The notes beneath the pieces were generated by a model. The model was given only the letters and a program-made list of their open reading frames with translations, searched no databases and had not been told where the DNA came from. The position numbers were made by a program, and so were the translations under genes. Positions 1-7,600 of a DNA stretch of 64,000 nt are shown here, piece by piece (position 1 is the first letter of the stretch; each line of letters opens with the position of its first letter). The DNA comes from Glycomyces lechevalierae (lineage in GTDB: Bacteria > Actinomycetota > Actinomycetes > Mycobacteriales > Micromonosporaceae), in the NCBI RefSeq assembly GCF_027622945.1, contig NZ_JAPZVQ010000010.1, positions 109,112-173,111 on the forward strand. Reading direction: 5' to 3'.

Positions 1-108
1 TCGAAACCGGGCCAGGTGCTCGATGATCGCCCGGTCTCGGTCGGTGAGCTGATGCGCGATCTCACCGAGCGAAGCCGCTGCGTTCGAGGGCGTGCGCCAT
101 GACGCCAT
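1..108 (-). CDS. Replication-relaxation family protein, N-terminal fragment (runs off the left edge)
   Basis: An ATG at 108 opens a minus-strand frame that stays open for 36 codons to the window edge. Residues 19-36 read HQLTDRDRAIIEHLARFR. This is the hallmark N-terminus of actinobacterial replication-relaxation (MobC/Rep-relaxation-like) winged-helix proteins, which usually begin with an L-T-x-R-D-x-A-I-L-x-x-L-A-R-F-R segment. Such genes sit on integrative conjugative elements and plasmids, where a role in replication or DNA transfer is assumed but poorly proven. The gene is read away from the rest of the window. Its upstream region holds the octamer cluster at 301-372. Only about a tenth of the protein is visible, so the call rests on one motif. 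Confidence 0.6.
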   Translation of the reverse strand, partial: MASWRTPSNAAASLGEIAHQLTDRDRAIIEHLARFR

Positions 109-578
109 CAGTTCACCGCCCCACCGGGCATGGCGCGGGCACACCGAACAGCGGCACCGCCCACAGCGCGGCACCGTTTCACCGTTATCGACATCCAGCG
201 GATCGTGTTCGTGTCCTTCCTCCCGATCGGTGGAAGCAGCCCGGTCTGGCCACCTCCCGTGAACGCGAGTGTCGCTCGAAAATGCCGTTGAGTCGAGGCT
301 TGTGCGGGTCAGCCACCCTGACAGACCCGCACAGGGCCCGCACAAACGATCGCTGTGCGGGCCCTGTGCGGGTGAACGAGCTGACCGGGGCGGGACCCGC
401 GACTCCGTTCGGCTCCGGTCCTCAAGGCCGAAATCTGGTCCGGCCCCATTCGAATACCGGAGACTCGTCCACCATTGTGGTGTCGGAGGTAGGAGGGCCG
501 CCGCGCTCCACCTGGCGCGGCGGCCCGGAGGGGAACCGTCGCTCAGTCGCGGCGCGCGGCGGCCCCTCGGGAGGCAAG
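109..578. other. 470-bp gene-free region with iteron-like repeats
   Basis: I see no convincing gene here. The open frames that cross it have no ribosome binding site and no family resemblance. It lies between the start of the replication-relaxation gene and the end of a leftward three-gene operon. Its main content is the cluster of inverted and direct octamers at 301-372. Confidence 0.6.
301..373. repeat. Five copies of octamer TGTGCGGG, iteron-like, with nested inverted repeats
   Basis: TGTGCGGG occurs on the plus strand at 301-308, 354-361 and 365-372, and on the minus strand at 326-333 and 337-344. Within each close pair the copies are exactly 11 bp apart, about one helical turn. The inner four form a perfect 20-bp inverted repeat (325-344 against 354-373) with a 9-nt loop. 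The outer copy adds a 10-bp inverted repeat (301-310 against 324-333). It could be a binding array for a replication or partition protein, an operator, or a terminator for the leftward operon. There is no T-tract, which argues against an ordinary intrinsic terminator. Confidence 0.7.
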
Positions 579-800
579 TCAGTCGTGACGCGGTGCTTGG
601 TCGATGATCCGTTGCGCCTCTCGAACGGCGTGCCAGTGCGCTTCGAGCCGCTCGATGGCGCGTTGCTCGCGCTCGGCCTGGTCGCCGCGGGCGCGATCGA
701 GGTACCACCCGAGCGTCCGCCGCGGGTAGTCCGGCGGTGGCGGAACATCCCATACTGACGCCTGGCCGCCGAGGATGAGAGCGAGTATCCGGCCAGTCAT
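579..800 (-). CDS. Small hypothetical protein (73 aa), last gene of leftward operon
   Basis: This is a 73-residue protein of unknown function. The start ATG (798-800) overlaps the stop of the preceding gene in an ATGA arrangement, so translation is probably coupled. The sequence has a hydrophobic start (GRILALILGG) and then a charged helical stretch rich in Arg, Glu and Gln, ending QRIIDQAPRHD. No domain is recognised. It is the third member of a compact operon (1551 to 579) diverging from the XRE regulator at 1725. Similar strings of small genes next to XRE regulators are common in actinobacterial accessory DNA. Reality of the gene is inferred from coupling and coding-like composition. Confidence 0.55.
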   Translation of the reverse strand: MTGRILALILGGQASVWDVPPPPDYPRRTLGWYLDRARGDQAEREQRAIERLEAHWHAVREAQRIIDQAPRHD

Positions 801-1027
801 CTCGTCACCCCAGCCCGGAACTGGTCGAATGCGTGCCGCAGCTCAAGCGGTGCGAGGTCATCGTCGGGAGCGAAGACGGTCAGATCGAGTCGGCCGTATC
901 GGATCACGCCCATACCGGTGAGTGTGGGCCCGGTCCGGTTCAACCAGATGACTTCGCCCGCGAGCGGACTCGCGATCCTGTCAGCTTCGATTTCCCAGCC
1001 GCGCCATGTGAACTGTCCGATGATCAT
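797..1027 (-). CDS. Small hypothetical protein (76 aa), middle gene of leftward operon
   Basis: This protein starts MIIGQFTWRGWEIEADR and is 76 residues long. Its ATG (1025-1027) overlaps the stop codon of the upstream gene by four bases (ATGA), and its own stop overlaps the next start in the same way. A longer frame reaching 1309 exists but would run through the neighbouring gene, so the short start is preferred. The sequence alternates short beta-like segments (EVIWLNRTGPTL, GVIRYGRLDLTVFAPDD) with an amphipathic C-terminal helix. I recognise no family. Function is unknown. Confidence 0.6.
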   Translation of the reverse strand: MIIGQFTWRGWEIEADRIASPLAGEVIWLNRTGPTLTGMGVIRYGRLDLTVFAPDDDLAPLELRHAFDQFRAGVTR

Positions 1028-1551
1028 GGCGCGGCCCTTCCGGCAAGACACTCCTTGGTGGCCTGGCCCAGGGTCGCGACGTCGAGATACCGGTGTTCGG
1101 GCGTCAGCGCGAGCCCGGCCGGGCCAGACACGGCGACGAGCGCTTCCGGGTGCACGTCGGTGCGGTACACGTAGACCATCGGCTGACCGCTGAGCCGGTC
1201 GGTGGCAACGTGAGGCCGAAACCGCATGCCTCCGAGCTCGAACTGGTCCCGGTTTGCGAGCACCTCGGCCAGTTTCGCTTTGATCTGGACGCGCTCGGTT
1301 GCGGTCCAAACACCTGCTGGCGCCTGCCAGGTGACATTGTGGAGAACGCCGCCAGCATGGCCGAGGAGGGCGATTACCGGGAAGCCGCGACCGGTAGAAG
1401 TCAACTGCCCGTCGCCGACTTCATCGTCCACGTACAACTCAGTGCCCGGCAGGTCCCACCGCTCCAAGTACCGCATCCGGTCAGGCACCATGTGGTGCCC
1501 CAGATCGTCTTGCATTGGGACCCTCGCGATGCCGACGTTTCGTCTCGCCAC
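1024..1551 (-). CDS. Hypothetical protein (175 aa), first gene of leftward operon
   Basis: The GTG start at 1551 is preceded by a strong ribosome binding site (AAGGAGG, about 8 nt upstream), which decides the start over an internal ATG. The protein begins ARRNVGIARVPMQDDLGHH and is a soluble mixed alpha/beta chain with no signal peptide or membrane segment. I do not recognise a domain. It leads a three-gene operon whose members overlap by four bases each. The operon diverges from the XRE-flavoprotein operon, with about 170 bp between the two starts, and may share its regulation. Genes of this kind sit next to actinobacterial XRE regulators without known function. Confidence 0.65.
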   Translation of the reverse strand: MARRNVGIARVPMQDDLGHHMVPDRMRYLERWDLPGTELYVDDEVGDGQLTSTGRGFPVIALLGHAGGVLHNVTWQAPAGVWTATERVQIKAKLAEVLANRDQFELGGMRFRPHVATDRLSGQPMVYVYRTDVHPEALVAVSGPAGLALTPEHRYLDVATLGQATKECLAGRAAP

Positions 1552-1664
1552 TTGCAGCTCCCTCCTTGCTGGCGCTTCGCCCCCAGGAATGACCTGGTAG
1601 GGCCCTCTTGATTCGAACGGTGTCCGATTCGCTACCCCAGGCTATGGAGGCGGGAGCGCAGAGC

Positions 1665-1694
1665 GTTGCCATGTGGCAACGGCACTTGTAGGCT
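1665..1694 (+). promoter_or_regulatory. Promoter with palindromic operator upstream of the XRE regulator
   Basis: A -35 box TTGCCA (1666-1671), a 17-bp spacer and a -10 box TAGGCT (1689-1694) form a good actinobacterial housekeeping promoter. The -35 box lies inside the palindrome GTTGCCATGTGGCAAC (1665-1680; 7-bp arms, 2-bp centre). Binding there would block RNA polymerase. The nearest candidate ligand is the XRE protein encoded 30 bp downstream, which suggests autorepression; that is inference. Confidence 0.7.
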
Positions 1695-1724
1695 GAGGCG
1701 GACCCTGTAGGTATGGAGCAGCGC

Positions 1725-2933
1725 ATGGCGACCGAACCCATCGGCGAACGCATCATGACCCGGCGGAAGCTTCGCGGGCTCAGCATTCGCCGGGCTGCTG
1801 AGCTGGCCGACATGAACGCGAGCACCTGGAGCCGGATCGAGAACGGTCTCCGCGGCGCCGACAACCTCCAGATCCTGGCGTCCATGAGCATGGTCCTGCG
1901 CTGCTCGGTCATGGACCTGATCGGCGACGGCTACGTCTCCCTCACCAGCGACGGCGTCGGGCTCGTCGACGACGTCCACGACATCCTCGCGGCCCTCATC
2001 GAGACGGCCCTGGAGGATGAGGCCACCGCCGACCCGGCGGGGCTTGGCTACCTCAATGCCGAGGCCGATCTGCTCGAAGAGCTATACCGGCGAGGCGACT
2101 TCACTGGGACGGCCGCGCGGCTGGCGCCGTTTCTACGTCGTCTGCACGCCACCGCCGTCACCGCAACCAACACAGCCACGGCCACGCGCACACGAGAGCT
2201 GACCGTCCAGGCAGCGCACCGAACCATGAACGTCATGCGCTCCACCGGGCAGCGCGCCGACACCTACCTCGCCGGTGAGCGCGCCCGAGACGCCGCCGCC
2301 GAACTCGACGACCTCAGCCTAAAAGGCATCGCCGCATTTACTCGTGCGCACGCGGCGTTGAGCTGCGGCAGTATGGAACGCGGCCACAAGTTCGCCGCCG
2401 CCGGCCTTCGCATGCTCGAAGGCGGCACGGCCGACCAGCGGACTATGGCCGTCGCGGGCCAACTTCACCTGACCTCAGCGATGACGCTGTATGGGCTCAA
2501 GCGCGAATCCGAAGCCGAGACACACCTGGCCGAAGCCGAAGACCTCGCCACGCGCACCGGCGACTGCGGGCAAGAACTCGGCTGGTTCGGTCCCACCAAC
2601 CTCACGTTCTGGATGGTCGCTATGGAAGTCGACCGGGACCCGCGCCGGGCCATCGCCATCGCGAACACCACCAACCCCAGCGCAATCGACGCCCCCACTC
2701 GACAGGCGTCGTTCTATCTCGACGCGGCCAGGGCATGCGCCCGGATCGGCTCGCGCGACTCCGACCGAGCCGCCATACGCATGATCGCCTCCGCCGAGAA
2801 CGTCGCCCCACAGCGCATCCGCTTCAACCCCCTCGCACGCGAGGTCCTGCGGATCGTCGTGCGCCGCACCAAAGAGAACGCGATCGACCCACAACTGCGA
2901 GGCCTGTGCGAACGGATCGGAGTCAAGACATGA
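1725..2933 (+). CDS. XRE-family helix-turn-helix regulator with C-terminal TPR-like region
   Basis: This 402-residue regulator has an N-terminal XRE helix-turn-helix (about residues 5-65): GERIMTRRKLRGLSIRRAAE, then SxxTWSRIENG, the recognition-helix signature. The remaining 330 residues are helical with TPR-like pairs (for example AAGLRMLEGGTADQ and ETHLAEAEDLATRTGD), as in Rgg/PlcR-like or Streptomyces XRE-TPR sensors where the repeats bind a ligand or partner. The start at 1725 has GGAG six bases upstream; an ATG at 1713 lacks one. The stop overlaps the flavoprotein start (ATGA). A -35/-10 promoter with an operator lies just upstream. Effector and targets are unknown. Confidence 0.85.
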   Translation: MATEPIGERIMTRRKLRGLSIRRAAELADMNASTWSRIENGLRGADNLQILASMSMVLRCSVMDLIGDGYVSLTSDGVGLVDDVHDILAALIETALEDEATADPAGLGYLNAEADLLEELYRRGDFTGTAARLAPFLRRLHATAVTATNTATATRTRELTVQAAHRTMNVMRSTGQRADTYLAGERARDAAAELDDLSLKGIAAFTRAHAALSCGSMERGHKFAAAGLRMLEGGTADQRTMAVAGQLHLTSAMTLYGLKRESEAETHLAEAEDLATRTGDCGQELGWFGPTNLTFWMVAMEVDRDPRRAIAIANTTNPSAIDAPTRQASFYLDAARACARIGSRDSDRAAIRMIASAENVAPQRIRFNPLAREVLRIVVRRTKENAIDPQLRGLCERIGVKT

Positions 2934-3550
2934 ACGTCGTCTACCTCATCGTCTGCGGTGCCGGACCCACCATGCACGCCGCCGGGTTCGTTGAGGCCGC
3001 CCGCGCCTCGGGATGGGACTGCCACGTCATTGCCACCCCCACCGGCGCTGCGTTCGCCGACCTTGACGCGCTCGAAGCCGCCTCGGGCCACCCGGTGACC
3101 ACCGAACACCGGAAACCGGGGACGCCCCGCCGAGACCGTCCAAACGCCGACGCCGTCGTCATTGCCCCGGCCACCGCGAACACGATCTGCAAACTCGCCG
3201 CCGGGATCGCCGACACCTACGCACTCGATGTCGCCTCCGAACACATCGGTCTTGGCATCCCGACCCTGGTCGTGCCGTTCGCAAACACCGCACTCACCGG
3301 ACGGGTGCCATACCTACGCGCGACAGCGACGTTGACCGAGGAGGGCGTGACCTTCCTAGAACTAGCCGAGCACGAACCCCACCACGGCGGCCCGCTCGCC
3401 GAACAGTTCCCCTGGCACCAGGCCATGACACAAGCCGCCAAACTCGCCGAGACACGCCGCTCCGAGCCAGAGCCAACCGCCACTTCTTGGAGCGGTCCTG
3501 CGGAGCCCCCGCCTACAAGCAACACCCACGAATTGCCGGAATCCCGCTAA
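2930..3550 (+). CDS. Flavoprotein-domain protein (phosphopantothenoylcysteine decarboxylase-like fold)
   Basis: This 206-residue protein matches the flavoprotein family (PF02441 type). It starts VVYLIVCGAGPTMHAAGFV, a Rossmann-like first strand and loop, has a DAVVIAPATANTICKLAAGI segment that is the classic FMN-binding P-A-S/T-A-N-T signature, and an NTALTG motif. Family members are FMN-dependent decarboxylases such as Dfp/CoaC, EpiD and MrsD, but this short stand-alone form is not CoaBC. The start overlaps the regulator stop by four bases, so the two are one operon. XRE regulator plus flavoprotein is a recurrent actinobacterial pair of unknown substrate. The C-terminal 30 residues are Pro/Ser-rich and probably disordered. 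Confidence 0.8.
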   Translation: MNVVYLIVCGAGPTMHAAGFVEAARASGWDCHVIATPTGAAFADLDALEAASGHPVTTEHRKPGTPRRDRPNADAVVIAPATANTICKLAAGIADTYALDVASEHIGLGIPTLVVPFANTALTGRVPYLRATATLTEEGVTFLELAEHEPHHGGPLAEQFPWHQAMTQAAKLAETRRSEPEPTATSWSGPAEPPPTSNTHELPESR

Positions 3551-3588
3551 GCTGACCGAGCCGCCACCCCCTTGGACGGAGCCGCTGC

Positions 3589-4263
3589 GTGCCCTCAGTC
3601 GATGAACTCGCTGCCGCGATCCGCGCCGCGATCGACCAAAGCCGTGACCTCATCGCCGGCCTCGGCGCGAGCCGTGAACAGGCCACCGGGCTTCGAGACG
3701 AGCTCGGCACGCTCGGCGTCGAAGCGAAAGCTGAACAGGTCGGCTCGATCGTGGACAGCCTGGAGGAAATGCAGGCGGAGGCTTCGGCAGTCACTGCCAG
3801 CCTCGAGTCCGCTCTTGCCACAGCCGAGGCGATCCGCAGCGGCACCGCAGGTGGCGGAGGCGGTGGCGCATCACCGGGTCCGCCGCTGTCACCGTCAGCG
3901 CCGCAGCCCGGGCCGAACCGGCCCGGCCCTGACCTCACCCGAGCCGAATTCGATGATCGGAAACTCACCAAGTACGCCCTCAACCCCGAGCACCCAGTCG
4001 GCGGCAACAAGGCGCGCGTCATCAAGTCCCGGACTGGGTTCGGGCTCAACGACGCCGCTGAGATCAAACGTCAGATACTGGAGAAAGCCCCGGCCGCAAA
4101 GCCGATCATGGGCGACACCGACGAACACGGAACGCGCTGGAAAGTGGATGTGGAGCTGACCGGCCCTGATGGGACGATGGAAGTCCGCACCGGATGGATC
4201 GCCGACGCTGCCGGGAGGACTCGGCTGGTGACGATCAGCTTCCCGCCGAAGGGGGAGAGATGA
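3589..4263 (+). CDS. DUF6883-domain protein with coiled-coil N-terminus (candidate toxin-like partner)
   Basis: Residues 1-85 form an Ala/Glu-rich helical or coiled-coil segment, 86-115 a Gly/Pro linker (GGGGGG, SPGPPLSPS), and about 120-224 a domain that I recognise as DUF6883: KLTKYALNPEHPVGGNKAR, then GFGLNDA and a C-terminal DxxGTRWKVDV. DUF6883 domains occur at the C-termini of polymorphic-toxin-like proteins and in small stand-alone genes. Biochemical activity is not established. The start is GTG with GGAG seven bases upstream. The stop overlaps the following DUF4926 gene (ATGA), so the two are translationally coupled, as in many toxin/antidote pairs. The linker and modular layout fit a delivered or tethered effector. 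Function is inferred only. Confidence 0.75.
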   Translation: MPSVDELAAAIRAAIDQSRDLIAGLGASREQATGLRDELGTLGVEAKAEQVGSIVDSLEEMQAEASAVTASLESALATAEAIRSGTAGGGGGGASPGPPLSPSAPQPGPNRPGPDLTRAEFDDRKLTKYALNPEHPVGGNKARVIKSRTGFGLNDAAEIKRQILEKAPAAKPIMGDTDEHGTRWKVDVELTGPDGTMEVRTGWIADAAGRTRLVTISFPPKGER

Positions 4264-4457
4264 AACTGTACGACGTGGTCGAGCTCGCCGTGGACCTGCC
4301 CGAGAAGGGCCTCCGGGAAGGCATGATCGGCACCATCGTCGATGTTTACGACGACCCGCGAGCGTTCGAGGTGGAGTTCGACGACGAGGACGGCGTAGAA
4401 ATTGCGCTGCTTGCGCTCAAGCCAGAGCAACTGCGGTCGAAGCGGAAGACACTTTGA
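4260..4457 (+). CDS. DUF4926-domain small protein
   Basis: This 65-residue protein begins MKLYDVVELAVDLPEKGL and ends IALLALKPEQLR, the full-length pattern of DUF4926, a small SH3-like beta barrel. A GGGGGAGA ribosome binding site lies within the end of the upstream gene, and the ATG overlaps that gene's stop. DUF4926 genes are often found beside DUF6883 or other small accessory genes, which suggests an immunity or antidote role, but no activity is proven. It is acidic (DDPRAFEVEFDDEDG), as many antidotes are. The pair lies directly upstream of the STAND NTPase but has host-like GC, unlike the NTPase. Confidence 0.8.
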   Translation: MKLYDVVELAVDLPEKGLREGMIGTIVDVYDDPRAFEVEFDDEDGVEIALLALKPEQLRSKRKTL

Positions 4458-4493
4458 TGACCTATTCTTGGAAGAGGTGCGGCCGGGTGATAC

Positions 4494-4549
4494 TGGTGTC
4501 ATTGGCAGAATGGCCCGACCGAAGGACCCGGGTTCTCGGTGTGACACCA
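4494..4549. repeat. Inverted repeat TGGTGTCA / TGACACCA upstream of the STAND gene
   Basis: Perfect 8-bp arms at 4494-4501 and 4542-4549 flank a 40-bp spacer in the region between the DUF4926 gene and the NTPase gene. It could be a regulatory site or a weak terminator for the upstream pair. The AT-rich stretch after it (4550-4585) probably carries the NTPase promoter, with a GATAAT-like -10 at 4565-4570. Confidence 0.4.
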
Positions 4550-4612
4550 CAAAATCGCCTATTGGATAATACTCTGAATTAATTGACTGTTCAACGAGAT
4601 TGAGGTCAAATC

Positions 4613-7600
4613 GTGTCTAGCGACTCAAGTACACCCAGGAAAGCACGGCGCGCTAGTCCGTACTCAACTGGGGGAGGCGGCACCGTTTTTGAACAGCAGT
4701 ATGGTGCAATAGTCCTCAGTCATATGCTAACGGCTGAACCCCTCGAGGAGCTGGGTAGCAACTTGGTTCCAGTGGAAGTCTCGTTTCAGGCGATGGGTGT
4801 GACACCAGTTGACGATCTTCTAATTAAAGGGATTCTCCCGGATGGAACAGTCCGTTCGGTTTCGATTGGGATTAGAAGGTCTCCTTCTTTTGCGCCAAGT
4901 AGTGAATCCACAGTTGACTTGATTCGTGCTTACCTCAGGGCACTCGACCGCCATCATGACGAAATTGAGTCGGGCAGATGGGGACTCGCGCTAGTTGTAG
5001 CAAGCCCAAATAATCAAGTCAAGCAGATTCGAGAACTCGCAAACATTGCGCGAGATTCGAGAGACTTCATGCAATTTCGCAATAAGATTCTTATCGAAGA
5101 GGCAGCTAATCAGCAAGCTCGTGATCGTCTGATTCAAGTTGAGAGAATGATTGAGAAGGCTAAGGTTAACGAATGGAGTGAGGAAGTCAGCCCGATTCAC
5201 CTCGATCTTACTTGGCAGTTGCTTGCAGCCTTGCGGATTATAGAAGTCCGAGCTGAGGGTGTTGATCAATCCGATCGAACTTCGGCTGTGGGACGGCTTC
5301 AAAACATCGTGAAAGATGGAACCGTGGCAGAAGCTGACCATCTCTTTGACAAGCTCTATAATCTGACTGGAAGGTACGCGCCCGCTGCAGCTACAAAGTC
5401 GGCAACCTCTGTAAGAAGAGATCTGATCGGATTTCCTTTTTCAAGTGATGCCGTAGAGCACTTGGCGGGCTCGGACGCAAATGAACCTTCATCCTCGCCA
5501 ATCGTCCGCTCGGACTATCTATCTCTGGTTCAACGAATTTGTCCGAGCATGCTTCATGAACGTCATGATGAACTCGGCAAGATGGAAGACTTTTGTGCCT
5601 CCAATAGTAACGAAGGCTATTTTTGGTGGCGAGCACCTGCGTGGGCAGGAAAATCTGCTCTCCTTGCAACTTTCGTACTTAGACCGCCACAAGGAGTCCG
5701 CGTTGTTTCGTTCTTTGCGACGGCTCGTTGGGCGGGACAATCAAATGTACGTGCCTATACCGAGATCGTCTTGGAGCAGGTTCTTGAGATCCTAGGTGAG
5801 CCGATGCCGGTGTTGCTAACTGAGGCAACCCGTGAGGCACATCTGGCAGGAGCACTCGATCGCGCTGCTAGGCATTGTAGAGATCTCGGTGAGCGTCTGG
5901 TGCTGGTCGTTGATGGGCTTGATGAAGATACGGGCGTCACGAGTGATCCCGAAAGCCATAGTATTGCCGCAGCATTGCCGAGCGATTCAAATAGCCCACT
6001 TCGTGTAATCGTCGCGAGTCGCCATAACCCTCCGATCCCCAGCGATGTTCCAGACCATCATCCTCTCCGGCGGTTGAAGATACGCCACGACTTGCAGCCA
6101 TCTTCCTTCGCGGACGTTGTACGACAGGACGCCGAGCGAGAGCTCAGACGGCTGTTGCGTGGAAGCGAAATTGAGCGAGATCTTCTTGGATTGCTGGTGG
6201 CAGCGGGGGGTGGCCTCACTGGGCGGGACCTCGCAGAGCTCACGAACCTCCCGGAATGGGAGATCGAAGAGCAGCTGAAGGAGGTCTCGAGTCGAACGTT
6301 CGCTAACCGTTCTGGACGTTGGCGCACCACAGAGATGGCCTACATTCTGTGCCACGAGGAGATCCAACAGCAAGCAACAACTATGCTCGGAATGAGTCGG
6401 CTGAAAGCTTACAAAGAACGCATCGACATCTGGGCATCAAGCTACCAGACTCGGAGGTGGCCTAGCGAGACCCCAGAGTACCTCCTCCGAGGCTACTTCA
6501 GTCTCCTACTTGCGAACCGAGACCTAAATAGGCTAACCTCGTTGGCGATTGACGTTGAGCGCCACGAAAGAATGCTCGACATCATCGGGGGCGACAGTGT
6601 CGCGATTAGTGAGGTGCTTTCCGCACAGGAAGTGTTCCTCCAGGATGCGCCTACAGACTTGGAAACATTCTGCCGCCTTGCGGTGCATAGAGTTTCTCTG
6701 ATGGAGCGGAATAGTCATATTCCGACTCATCTTCCTGTGGTTTGGGCGCAACTAGGCAAGGGAAACCGAGGCGAAGCACTAGCTCGTTCAATCATCAGGC
6801 CGATTCAACAAGTTCGCGCGCTAGTTTCGCTTTCTAGAGAACTCTCTGACAATGGAAACAATCAAGACGCACGGGCGATTGTTGAGGCAGCAAGCCAGGT
6901 TGCAACCTCCATCGAAGATATCCCAGAGAGAGTTCGATGTCGTGCTGTAGTTGCACAAACTATGGCTCGAATCGGTGATCCCACCCAGGCTCGTATGATT
7001 CTTTCTCAAGCAGAGGCCGCCGCGAACTCTCTTACTGAGGGACTTGAAAAGTCAGTTGCGCAATCCGCAATTGTCCGCGGGTTGGCGGCCAACGGAGAAC
7101 TCGAACATGCGCTCTCTCTCGCAGCATCCGTCCATGACAAAGGCGAGCGTGCTCAAGCAATAGGCGGAGTTGCGAGTGAGATCGCCAACACCGGGGATTG
7201 GGAAAGAGCGTTTGAGATTTCAAAGACAATTCAATATTGGTCGACTCGGGCACCATTGCTGTCGAGTATTGGCCATGTTGCAAAGCGGTCCGGCTCAGCA
7301 GCCCGTGGTAACGCGATTATTAGCAGTGCGTTGAACCTTGCCGGGCGTATTCGCAACCCTGAGCGTCGCAGTTGGGTCCTGGCTTCTATTGCACACGACC
7401 TTGCGCAAGCTGGTAAACGAAATCAGTCCCATCGAGTTTCCCAAAAAGCTCTAAGCGCGCTGGAAGTCATCTCTGGGGAGCATGCGAAAGCAGATAGCTT
7501 GATTGCAATAATTCGAGCTTTGGCAGTTTCGGGGTTTGTGTCAGAAGCAACTGAAATTGCGCGGAGTTTCAATAATCTCACACGTCGATCTAAGGCCCTA

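Noticed and set aside
99..758. Open frame of 219 codons on the plus strand near the left edge
   Set aside because: No ribosome binding site, low-complexity translation without family resemblance, and it crosses the octamer array and an antisense gene.
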